From positions 1 through 14,360 of the forward strand of contig CAZBUH010000047.1 in NCBI GenBank assembly GCA_964495095.1: a stretch of 14,360 bases of DNA, written 5' to 3'. The stretch comes from CAZBUH01 sp964495095. Lineage in GTDB: Bacteria; Bacillota; Clostridia; Oscillospirales; Oscillospiraceae. The position numbers were made by a program, and so were the translations under genes. Under the pieces are notes generated by a model. That model searched no databases, had not been told where the DNA came from, and worked only from the letters and a program-made list of their open reading frames with translations. Below are positions 7,969-14,360 of the stretch, one piece after another (the first letter of the stretch is position 1; each line of letters begins with the position of its first letter).

Positions 7969-9243
7969 ATTATAGAAAACGAAACTGAAAGAGCTGTAAT
8001 AGCGGGCCTCTGCGCCGACAGCATGGACGAAAAGGAGCGCTCCACCGACGAAAGCCTTGAGGAGCTGGAGGCCCTTCTTGAGACGGCGGGAGGCGTATGC
8101 TGCGGCTCTGTTTTGCAGAATAAGCACACGCCGGACCCAAGGACGTTTATCGGAGAGGGCAAGGTGGCGGAGCTGAAGGGCCTTATCGCGTCTGAAAACT
8201 GCACTCTGGCCGTGTTTGATAACGAGCTGTCCCCGTCCCAGATGCGGGCGCTGTCGGAGGATTTGGGGGTTCGGGTAATAGACAGGAGCTCCCTTATACT
8301 GGACATTTTCGCCCAGCGCGCCCAGACGAGGGAGGGGCGGCTTCAGGTTGAGCTTGCACAATATAAATACCTGCTGCCCAGGCTTACCGGCATGTGGACG
8401 CACCTTGTGCGCCAGACGGCTTCCGGCGGCTCCAGCCCCATAGGCACCAGGGGACCCGGCGAAACCCAGCTTGAGACCGACCGCCGCCACATAAGGCGGA
8501 AAATCTCAAAATTGGAGGAGGAGCTTCAGGAGGTGCGCCGTGTACGGGGCACCCAGCGGCGCAAAAGAGAGAAAAACGGTATGCCGGTGGTGGCGCTGGT
8601 GGGCTACACAAACGCCGGAAAGTCCTCCATCCTGAACCGGCTTACCGACGCCGGAATACCGGCCAACAACAGGCTTTTCGATACGCTGGATACCACCACC
8701 CGGCGGCTCAGGATAGATGAGAATACGGAAGTGCTGCTCTCCGACACCGTCGGATTTATACGGAAACTGCCCCACCATCTTGTGGAGGCGTTCAAGGCGA
8801 CGCTGGAGGAGCTGAGCTACGCGGATCTGCTGCTGCACGTTATAGACGTGTCAAATCCCCAGTGGCGGGAGCAGGCTGAGGTGGTGGAAAGGCTCATATC
8901 CCAGCTTGGGGCGGAGGAGACGCCGCGGCTTGAGGTCTACAACAAGGCCGACGCGGCTGAGGCCGACGCAATCCCCGGAGGGGAGAGCGCCGTCGCAGTG
9001 TCCGCCCTGACGGGAGAGGGCATGGATGCGCTCCTGAGCAGGATATCCGATATTTTGGACAGAGGGAAAAAGGAAGTTACGCTCCACGTCCCGTATGACA
9101 GGGGCGGCGTTACAGATATGCTTTACCGGGAGGCCGCCGTTTCCGGAGTGGAATACTGCGAGGCTTATATCCGGGTGCAGGCCACGGTGACGCCGGACAT
9201 ATACGGAAGAATAAAGGAATTTCTGGCCGGAGACGGGGAATAA
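7969..9243 (+). CDS. hflX: GTPase HflX (ribosome-splitting factor), non-canonical start region
   Basis: HflX is a cytosolic GTPase that binds the 50S E-site region and splits stalled or heat-stressed ribosomes. Counting from the first canonical ATG (8023), the product shows FIGEGKVAEL in the N-terminal nucleotide-binding-like domain, the family signature GTRGPGETQLETDRR, a basic coiled-coil stretch, then the G domain: GYTNAGKS (194-201), DTTTR (223-227), DTVGF (241-245), NKAD (307-310) and SALTGEG (from 327). The 406 residues from that ATG lack the first beta strand; the in-frame upstream codons encode ENETERAVIAGLCADS, which fits the family's N-terminus and gives about 424 residues. Between the in-frame TGA at 7966 and ATG 8023 there is no ATG, GTG or TTG, so initiation at ATT 7969 or ATA 7972, a one-base indel, or a truncated start must be assumed. 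Family certain, start uncertain. Confidence 0.93.
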   Translation: MIENETERAVIAGLCADSMDEKERSTDESLEELEALLETAGGVCCGSVLQNKHTPDPRTFIGEGKVAELKGLIASENCTLAVFDNELSPSQMRALSEDLGVRVIDRSSLILDIFAQRAQTREGRLQVELAQYKYLLPRLTGMWTHLVRQTASGGSSPIGTRGPGETQLETDRRHIRRKISKLEEELQEVRRVRGTQRRKREKNGMPVVALVGYTNAGKSSILNRLTDAGIPANNRLFDTLDTTTRRLRIDENTEVLLSDTVGFIRKLPHHLVEAFKATLEELSYADLLLHVIDVSNPQWREQAEVVERLISQLGAEETPRLEVYNKADAAEADAIPGGESAVAVSALTGEGMDALLSRISDILDRGKKEVTLHVPYDRGGVTDMLYREAAVSGVEYCEAYIRVQATVTPDIYGRIKEFLAGDGE

Positions 9244-9256
9244 AAGGAGACAGGCC

Positions 9257-10105
9257 ATGGCGGAGATAATCAGAATAACGGATCCGGGCAGGCCGGAGCT
9301 TGACGTTTTCCTGCGTCTTACGGAGGCGCAGCTCAGAAGCCGGCTGGAGCCGGAGAAGGGCATATTCGTAGCGGAAAGCCCCACGGTTATCAGCCTTGCC
9401 CTTGACGCGGGGTACGAGCCTGTCTCTGTTTTGACTGCTGAAAAGCATATAGAGGGGACGGCCCGGGAGATCATTGCCAGATGCGGCGATATACCGGTTT
9501 ACACCGGCGATGGGGAGCTTTTGGAGAAAATAACGGGCTTTCAGCTCACCAGAGGCGTATTGTGCGCCATGCGGAGGCCCAAATTGCCGGAGCCGGAGGA
9601 TATCTGCCGCGGCGCACGGCGGATAGCGGTGCTTGAAGGGATAGCGGACGCCACAAATGTGGGCGCCATTTTCCGCTCTGCTGCAGCGCTGGACATGGAC
9701 GCGGTGCTGGTAACGCCCACCTGCTGCGACCCGCTGAACCGCAGGGCGGCAAGGGTCAGTATGGGCACCGTTTTCCAGATACCGTGGGCGCGGCTGGGAA
9801 GCGCCGCCGCGGATTGGCCGGAAAAGGGCATGGAGCGGCTCCGGGCCATGGGCTTTAAGACGGCGGCCATGGCTCTGGAGGAAGATTCCATTGGAATAGA
9901 CCACCCTGCCCTTGCGGCTCAGGAGAAGCTGGCCGTGATACTTGGCGCCGAGGGCGACGGGCTTAAAAGCTCGACCATTGCCCGGTGCGACTATACGGTG
10001 AAGATACCCATGTCCCACAATGTGGATTCGCTCAACGTGGCCGCAGCCGGCGCTGTGGCGTTCTGGCAGCTCTCCCGGCGGGGGCGGCTCCCGGAAAACG
10101 GATAA
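9257..10105 (+). CDS. TrmH/SpoU-family RNA 2'-O-methyltransferase
   Basis: This is a SPOUT-class enzyme that transfers a methyl group from S-adenosylmethionine to a ribose 2'-OH of tRNA or rRNA. The 282-residue product has an N-terminal substrate-binding domain (with GIFVAESPTVISLALDAGYE, the L30e-like fold) and a C-terminal trefoil-knot domain with all three SPOUT motifs: motif 1 DATNVGAIFRSA (131-142; N134 and catalytic R140), motif 2 VILGAEGDGL (227-236), and motif 3 IPMSHNVDSLNVAAA (250-264; S258, N260). The target nucleoside cannot be read from sequence, so I give no symbol; related clostridial proteins are usually annotated simply as RNA methyltransferase. ATG 9257 follows AGGAGA (9245-9250) and lies 13 bases after the hflX stop, so the two genes are very probably cotranscribed, consistent with shared work on the ribosome. 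Confidence 0.93.
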   Translation: MAEIIRITDPGRPELDVFLRLTEAQLRSRLEPEKGIFVAESPTVISLALDAGYEPVSVLTAEKHIEGTAREIIARCGDIPVYTGDGELLEKITGFQLTRGVLCAMRRPKLPEPEDICRGARRIAVLEGIADATNVGAIFRSAAALDMDAVLVTPTCCDPLNRRAARVSMGTVFQIPWARLGSAAADWPEKGMERLRAMGFKTAAMALEEDSIGIDHPALAAQEKLAVILGAEGDGLKSSTIARCDYTVKIPMSHNVDSLNVAAAGAVAFWQLSRRGRLPENG

Positions 10106-10126
10106 AATACAGGGAGGAATTTTGCT

Positions 10127-10327
10127 GTGAGTATCGGATTTATTGGCACCGGCACCATAGCCGCGGCCCTTGTGACGGGGCTGTGCGGGGCCGGGAAATA
10201 CAGGGACAGCATATACCTGTCACCGAGAAACGCGGAAAAGGCCGCAGCCCTTCTGCGCCGGAGGCATAGGCCCGCTGGCGGCCTGCCCCGGGAACAGGTA
10301 ATATATGTACATTTTAATAGTATATAG
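10127..10327 (+). pseudogene. proC: Pyrroline-5-carboxylate reductase, truncated N-terminal remnant
   Basis: The first ~45 residues are a clear ProC N-terminus: MSIGFIGTGTIAAALVTGLC is the Rossmann dinucleotide loop (GxGxxA form), followed by SIYLSPRNAEKAAAL, the second strand and helix. Similarity then weakens and is lost near residue 57, where the sequence turns AT-rich and ends in a stop at 66 residues. ProC is normally about 265 residues; the rest of the NADPH-binding domain and the whole dimerising, substrate-binding domain are missing, so the product cannot make proline from pyrroline-5-carboxylate. Expression signals are intact: GTG start, GGGAGG at 10112-10117, 21 bases after the methyltransferase stop, so it was the third gene of the hflX operon. 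A strong terminator follows at 10334. An internal deletion or a junction near 10300 would explain the structure; a real small NAD-binding protein is less likely. Confidence 0.8.
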
Positions 10328-10333
10328 CGGCTG

Positions 10334-10367
10334 ACGGCGGCGCACCTCTCCGGTGCGCCGCCGTTTT
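10334..10367 (+). terminator. Intrinsic terminator after the proC remnant
   Basis: ACGGCGGCGCACC (10334-10346) and GGTGCGCCGCCGT (10352-10364) form a perfect 13-base-pair GC-rich stem with a TCTCC loop, followed by TTTT. The T run is short but the stem is very stable. It ends the hflX-methyltransferase-proC' transcript and insulates the surface-protein gene. No A tract precedes the stem, so it should work mainly in the + direction. Confidence 0.88.
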
Positions 10368-10457
10368 GCTGTCAGTGGGAAGGAATGGAGGAACCTGGAA
10401 ATACATGGATTTTAACTTTCGGATTAAAAAAGATGAGAAATTTTTGAAATAACCATA

Positions 10458-10486
10458 TTGACAAAATACTACCAGATGATTAAAAT
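10458..10486 (+). promoter_or_regulatory. Promoter of the large surface-protein gene
   Basis: TTGACA (10458-10463) matches the -35 consensus exactly and TAAAAT (10481-10486) matches five of six -10 bases, with an ideal 17-base spacer. The sequence lies in an AT-rich spacer between the terminator and the gene. The start of transcription is expected near 10493, leaving a leader of about 60 bases. Confidence 0.8.
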
Positions 10487-10517
10487 TATGATGTATCCTG
10501 ATGTTAAGAATTTCTTG

Positions 10518-10548
10518 CTGTTCCAGTTGCGGAAAGAACAGAGGTGAT
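10518..10548 (+). promoter_or_regulatory. Leader hairpin abutting the ribosome binding site
   Basis: CTGTTC (10518-10523) can pair with GAACAG (10536-10541); an inner alternative pairs TTCC (10521-10524) with GGAA (10531-10534). The last base of the right arm is the first base of the Shine-Dalgarno GAGGTGAT (10541-10548), so the hairpin could stack on or limit access to it. GTG 10553 lies eight bases beyond GAGG. The pairing is modest and its effect is inferred. Confidence 0.4.
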
Positions 10549-10552
10549 AAAG

Positions 10553-13500
10553 GTGCGGCGGAATACCGGAAGATCCATAAGCAAAATGACGCGGGTTATC
10601 ATTTACGTTATGACGGCTGCACTGATGATTTCATTTTTTTCTGCAGGAGCGATGGCTGAGGATGATGTACAGTCAACGGCTCCTGACGCAGAAAATTGCG
10701 TAGTGTATAACTATAGCACCGATTCAGGACTTGCGCCGACAATGTATATATGGAATGTGGCCGGGGGCGACACATACCGTGTGTATGACAAATCACCGTC
10801 TAACATATATGCTACGGTGATAGGCTCTGCGAACTCCCAGTCCCAGACAGGCTGCTGTGTAATCGCGCTGGACAGGGATTCAGTTAAGACTTCGTCATCC
10901 ACGCTCTATGTGACGCGTCAGGCGGAGGGCGAGAATGAGTCCGTGGGTACAAAGGTAACATATACCGCCGCTGTGACGCCTGAGGCAAAGCTTAACGTCT
11001 ACGAGCTGCCATATGCGGCACAGACTGGCGGCCTTATAAGCTATAGCCTTCCCGGTTCTGTGAGGACAAGGATGGATCAGCTTGTCAAGGATAAATACTA
11101 TATGGTGGAGGTGGAGCTTAAAAACTTCACAAAGCTCCAATCTATAACCCTCCCCATAAAGTATGACCCGAATGTTTTTCAGCTTACGAAGCTTACATAT
11201 CAAGCGTCAGACACCTCCGGCACCGGCTATAAGCTGGCATTTGAAAATGTCAGCACCGGCAGCAGCGGAGAGCGTCTCAGCGCCTTTGCTTCGTCGGAGT
11301 CGGGATTTTCTACTAATTCATATCTTCTTGGAGGCAACGGGAATTACGGCATTGGAATTTATCCCGACCTGAGCAATTGGGGCGCAAGGCAGGAAGTGCA
11401 GTCCACCAGCGATTGGGTGCAGACACCCTATGTAAATACGGAGACAGGCCTTGTGAAGCTGGAGTTTTACACGGAGAACAGCGTGGTGGATATAAGCTCA
11501 AACGCTGTCGGCGGCACAGCCTCAGCTTCAAGAAAAATCGTGCGCCTATATTTCCAGTGCGTAAATACGCCGGGGGAGGATGCTGCGACCCGGATGATAG
11601 ATCCCACCGCTGTCCACTTTGCCACCACGGCGGATGTACCGGAAAATCTCACAGAGCTCAGTGAGCAGCAGTGTTATTACTGCATTACCTCCCCCGGCGG
11701 ATACACAGCTTCCATTCAGGCGATGAACCTTCTGGCACCTCCTATTACGGCTGAGACGGAAGCTGTCAGCTATTCCGTGGGAAGCCTTACGGCGGAGCAG
11801 GTTTACACGCTGCCCTACAGCCTGAGCAGTGCCGACCAGATTAGGACGCTGCTGGAAAATCAGGTCAAGGTTTATAACTATACGAACTACGGAGGCAATG
11901 GGCTGGATTATGCTGCGCAGGACGTGCTTATACTTACACCCTCGGGTACAGAAAACGGGGCTGCCCGGCAGGGAGACTTAATCTCGGTCTACGCGCCGGA
12001 CGGGACGAAAATCATCGATGGCGTGCAGGTGGATAGCGAGGGCGGCGTCAAAATAGGCCTGGGGAACAGCAATCTGCTGGCCGAGGGCGGCTCGGTGTTC
12101 GTTACCGCGACACGATCGGGAACTGAGAGCGCCAAGGTAGAAATACCGTACACGGCGGAAATGAACAGAGATGTGTATTTTAAAGTCAGAAGCAGCGGCT
12201 TTGCCGGTACAGACGGTGCTGCGGTGAACAGTGATTTCTCGGTAAGCTCCGGCGACCAGATAATTATAGACGTCTACTTTGATAATTTTGAGGATCTGGT
12301 GGCCTATACATTTAGTATGTCATTCAACAGCAGCGTAGTTCAGGCTGCTGATAACACTTTCCACACACTTTTGAGCGACGGATATATAGACGAGAACGAA
12401 TTGTTAGGCGACGAGTCCTGCATAACCGTGGGCAGCGCTATGACGGATATAACATTTAATGAGTCGCTGGCCTATTCTATCTGGGAAGCCTACCAGGATA
12501 ACAGTATCACCGACGGGGAGGCTCTTGAGAGGGCTAATTCCCTGGGTATTGAAAGCCTTGATAAATTGAAGGAGGTTTACGAGGCAGTCGAAATTAAAAA
12601 ACAGGTCTACGGCGATTCCGACTGGAACGGCGGGTTGCTCTTTACCGGGGACATAAGAGAGCCGGGTACGAATGGGTCCTCCGATCCGGGCCGTAGTGAA
12701 GATGACCTGTATCCGTATGTAAATAATGGTACGGGGATACTCCGCTTCGCTTCGGCGTCTCTGGCGGAGCCGCCGTTGTCCCTCGTGAGCGGGGATGGGG
12801 AAGGGTATCACTTCCTGTCACTCTATTTTGTAGCGGTTGCTTCCGGAAAGCCTGAATTTATCATAAACGGCGGCAGTGAAAACGCCAGAAACTCTATCGG
12901 CGCTGAATGGGTGTCGTCAAATAACGGCACGGAGCTGGTGATTTCGGGACCGGGAACAAATTATGATACTTCCTCGGCGGCCACGGTGTGCAAGATGTCC
13001 TTCACGGCTCACTGGAACGCATATGCCAATGAGGCCATCGAAAAGACTGCCGTAATAAAACTGAGCTCCGGAAATGATACTGGGAGTGCGGCGGACGCGG
13101 CTGCGCTGTATCTGTATGACGGCTGCGCTTTTCAGGACCCCGGCTTCCTTATCCGGGCTGCAAATGACGCTGTTGTGGTAAATACCGCGGAAAAAATATG
13201 GAATATAGACAGCGGGTTTTCCAGGTACTATCTGGACAGTGAAGGCAGCAGAGTTGAGCTTCCCGCATGGTCCGCCGATGAGGCGCTATACAATTATTTT
13301 ACGATACCGGATGGAAAATACTCTGCGACATATGAACTGTGCTACGAATACACCGAGGGCAGCACTGCCGTAACAGAAAAGCGCACGGTGTATGTGATAT
13401 ACAGGCGCGGAGACTTAAACGGCGACGGCTCGGTAAACCTCTTTGACGAGCAGTTCCTTATTGAGGAACAGGACAACAGCGATGCGGCCTACAAATCAGA

Positions 13501-14360
13501 CGCCGTATATATGGCAAATACATATCTTGAAGAAAATACGCTGCACAATGTGCTTATGGGCATGAGCGCTTTGGCGGAGGAATATAAGATGCCTGTGCCG
13601 CCTTCGGAAAACGGCGGCTCGGATGAGCCCGGCGAGGAGGTGGAGGCCCCGTTCAGGATGTGGCTGGAGTTTTATCCTGCGTCTGCGGCGGCCGGCAGCC
13701 TGACAGACAAGCTTGACCCGGAGGCGCTGCCTGCGGGCGAGGATGTTCTGGCAGTGGTAAGATACGAAAACTTGCCCGCCCTGGCCGTTTTTGACGGCGG
13801 AATATACAATTTGGGAGTCTCCTGCTCCTACGACCCGGAGTACTTTACGCCGGCAGGTTTTGAGGAGCGTTTTTCCACGGAGGCGGTATCCTGGACCGCA
13901 GCGGCCCGGGAGCTGAGCTCATCCTGGAGCACCTGGACGGCGGACAGCATGGCTGAGCAGGGAATAGAATCGGTCACGGTGGACGCCTCCGACAGAACTG
14001 CGGAAGGTGACCGACGGGAGATTTATGTGCAGTTTTTGGCTATGGTGAAGGACGTGCCGGTGTTCGTCGATGAATCAGGCGTGTTCGCGGCCTTTAAGTT
14101 CACAGTCCGGGAGGAGACCTTCGGAACGGAAGACGGCGTGGAGTTCATGTGGACTGATTACGCGCTGACGTCCATAGAAAACGGTGACAAAACCGAGCTG
14201 GACAGCGCGGCCCTGCTGGCCTCCAACAGCTTCCAAAAGCCTGCCGATGTGCTCACTGCCTCGGTGGAGCAGACTGGATACAAGATTTGCGGAAAGGTGG
14301 TGAGCTATAACGCAAAAAATCCGATCTACTATGAATTGTATCGAATGGGAGGTGATGGAA
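10553..14360 (+). CDS. Large secreted modular surface protein with cohesin-like, Ig-like and dockerin-like parts (3' end outside window)
   Basis: One open frame of 1269 codons runs from GTG 10553 to the right edge without a stop. Residues 1-35 are a Sec signal peptide: basic start (MRRNTGRSISKMTR), hydrophobic core, and AMA before a likely cut at 35/36. Two related Ig-like segments follow the pattern YNY ... GD ... VYD/VYAPDG ... VT-R ... ES ... YTA, at about 50-140 and 438-536. Three beta-sandwich segments resemble cohesins in their first strands: VEVELKNFTKLQSITLPIKY (from 185, then DPNVF), IIIDVYFDNFEDL (from about 570) and VLAVVRYENLPAL (in about 1032-1225). DLNGDGSVNLFD (954-965) is a canonical EF-hand/dockerin calcium loop. 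A Pro/Glu/Gly linker (1014-1031) precedes the third sandwich, and GYKICGKVVSYNAKN near the edge looks like the start of a carboxypeptidase-regulatory-like module that often precedes a dockerin. Domain names rest on pattern, not searches. Exact function is unknown; adhesion or assembly at the cell surface is a fair guess. Confidence 0.85.
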   Translation, partial: MRRNTGRSISKMTRVIIYVMTAALMISFFSAGAMAEDDVQSTAPDAENCVVYNYSTDSGLAPTMYIWNVAGGDTYRVYDKSPSNIYATVIGSANSQSQTGCCVIALDRDSVKTSSSTLYVTRQAEGENESVGTKVTYTAAVTPEAKLNVYELPYAAQTGGLISYSLPGSVRTRMDQLVKDKYYMVEVELKNFTKLQSITLPIKYDPNVFQLTKLTYQASDTSGTGYKLAFENVSTGSSGERLSAFASSESGFSTNSYLLGGNGNYGIGIYPDLSNWGARQEVQSTSDWVQTPYVNTETGLVKLEFYTENSVVDISSNAVGGTASASRKIVRLYFQCVNTPGEDAATRMIDPTAVHFATTADVPENLTELSEQQCYYCITSPGGYTASIQAMNLLAPPITAETEAVSYSVGSLTAEQVYTLPYSLSSADQIRTLLENQVKVYNYTNYGGNGLDYAAQDVLILTPSGTENGAARQGDLISVYAPDGTKIIDGVQVDSEGGVKIGLGNSNLLAEGGSVFVTATRSGTESAKVEIPYTAEMNRDVYFKVRSSGFAGTDGAAVNSDFSVSSGDQIIIDVYFDNFEDLVAYTFSMSFNSSVVQAADNTFHTLLSDGYIDENELLGDESCITVGSAMTDITFNESLAYSIWEAYQDNSITDGEALERANSLGIESLDKLKEVYEAVEIKKQVYGDSDWNGGLLFTGDIREPGTNGSSDPGRSEDDLYPYVNNGTGILRFASASLAEPPLSLVSGDGEGYHFLSLYFVAVASGKPEFIINGGSENARNSIGAEWVSSNNGTELVISGPGTNYDTSSAATVCKMSFTAHWNAYANEAIEKTAVIKLSSGNDTGSAADAAALYLYDGCAFQDPGFLIRAANDAVVVNTAEKIWNIDSGFSRYYLDSEGSRVELPAWSADEALYNYFTIPDGKYSATYELCYEYTEGSTAVTEKRTVYVIYRRGDLNGDGSVNLFDEQFLIEEQDNSDAAYKSDAVYMANTYLEENTLHNVLMGMSALAEEYKMPVPPSENGGSDEPGEEVEAPFRMWLEFYPASAAAGSLTDKLDPEALPAGEDVLAVVRYENLPALAVFDGGIYNLGVSCSYDPEYFTPAGFEERFSTEAVSWTAAARELSSSWSTWTADSMAEQGIESVTVDASDRTAEGDRREIYVQFLAMVKDVPVFVDESGVFAAFKFTVREETFGTEDGVEFMWTDYALTSIENGDKTELDSAALLASNSFQKPADVLTASVEQTGYKICGKVVSYNAKNPIYYELYRMGGDG

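Noticed and set aside
7965..7988. Seven-codon frame from ATG 7965 as a leader peptide of hflX
   Set aside because: The ATG is one base from the Shine-Dalgarno, too close for efficient use. I keep it only as one alternative in the hflX start finding.
9110..10018. Open frame on the minus strand opposite the RNA methyltransferase (302 codons)
   Set aside because: It lies opposite a gene with all three SPOUT motifs, has no recognisable domain, and is explained by strand-symmetric codon bias.
10405..10452. A 15-codon frame (MDFNFRIKKDEKFLK) upstream of the surface-protein promoter
   Set aside because: It resembles the start of small DNA-binding proteins only vaguely. GGAGGA at 10387 is about 12 bases away, and it lies upstream of the mapped-looking promoter. 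Too short to support.
1..14360. CRISPR arrays, tRNA or rRNA genes, transposases or integrases
   Set aside because: I looked for regular repeat-spacer spacing, cloverleaf ends and recombinase motifs by eye and found none.

Overview
The window looks like chromosomal DNA from a member of the Clostridia (Bacillota), probably an uncultured gut-type Oscillospirales or a relative. This is inferred from the AddAB (not RecBCD) nuclease pair, the four-cysteine ribosomal protein L31, AGGAGG-type ribosome binding sites, TTG and GTG starts, a GC-rich coding style that strongly favours ATA for isoleucine, and a large secreted surface protein with a dockerin-like calcium loop. Every gene I can support lies on the + strand. 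I see no rRNA, tRNA, CRISPR array or recognisable transposase.

Layout. (1) Positions 1-275 hold the 3' end of a short-chain dehydrogenase whose codon use differs from the rest of the window. (2) 276-745 is a lower-GC gap with small inverted repeats, ending in an extended -10 promoter. (3) 746-7596 is the addB-addA operon, with a 13-base overlap between the genes; it encodes the helicase-nuclease that processes double-strand breaks. (4) 7607-7950 is a self-contained rpmE (L31) unit: phased A-tract UP element, extended -10 promoter, gene, perfect intrinsic terminator. (5) 7969-10327 is a probable operon of hflX (ribosome-splitting GTPase), a TrmH/SpoU-family RNA 2'-O-methyltransferase, and a truncated proC. 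hflX has no ATG, GTG or TTG at its expected 5' end. The proC remnant keeps only its N-terminal Rossmann segment and is followed by a strong hairpin terminator. (6) 10368-10552 is an AT-rich spacer with a near-consensus promoter. (7) 10553 to the right edge is one uninterrupted reading frame of at least 1269 codons for an exported modular protein: signal peptide, two Ig-like repeats alternating with cohesin-like beta-sandwiches, an EF-hand/dockerin-like loop, a linker, a third sandwich and the start of another module.

Functionally the window joins housekeeping genes (break repair, ribosome assembly and rescue, RNA modification) to a surface or extracellular protein across a scarred boundary at the proC remnant. 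The most unusual points are the non-canonical hflX initiation region placed directly behind a terminator, the proC truncation, and the undescribed domain mix of the large secreted protein.
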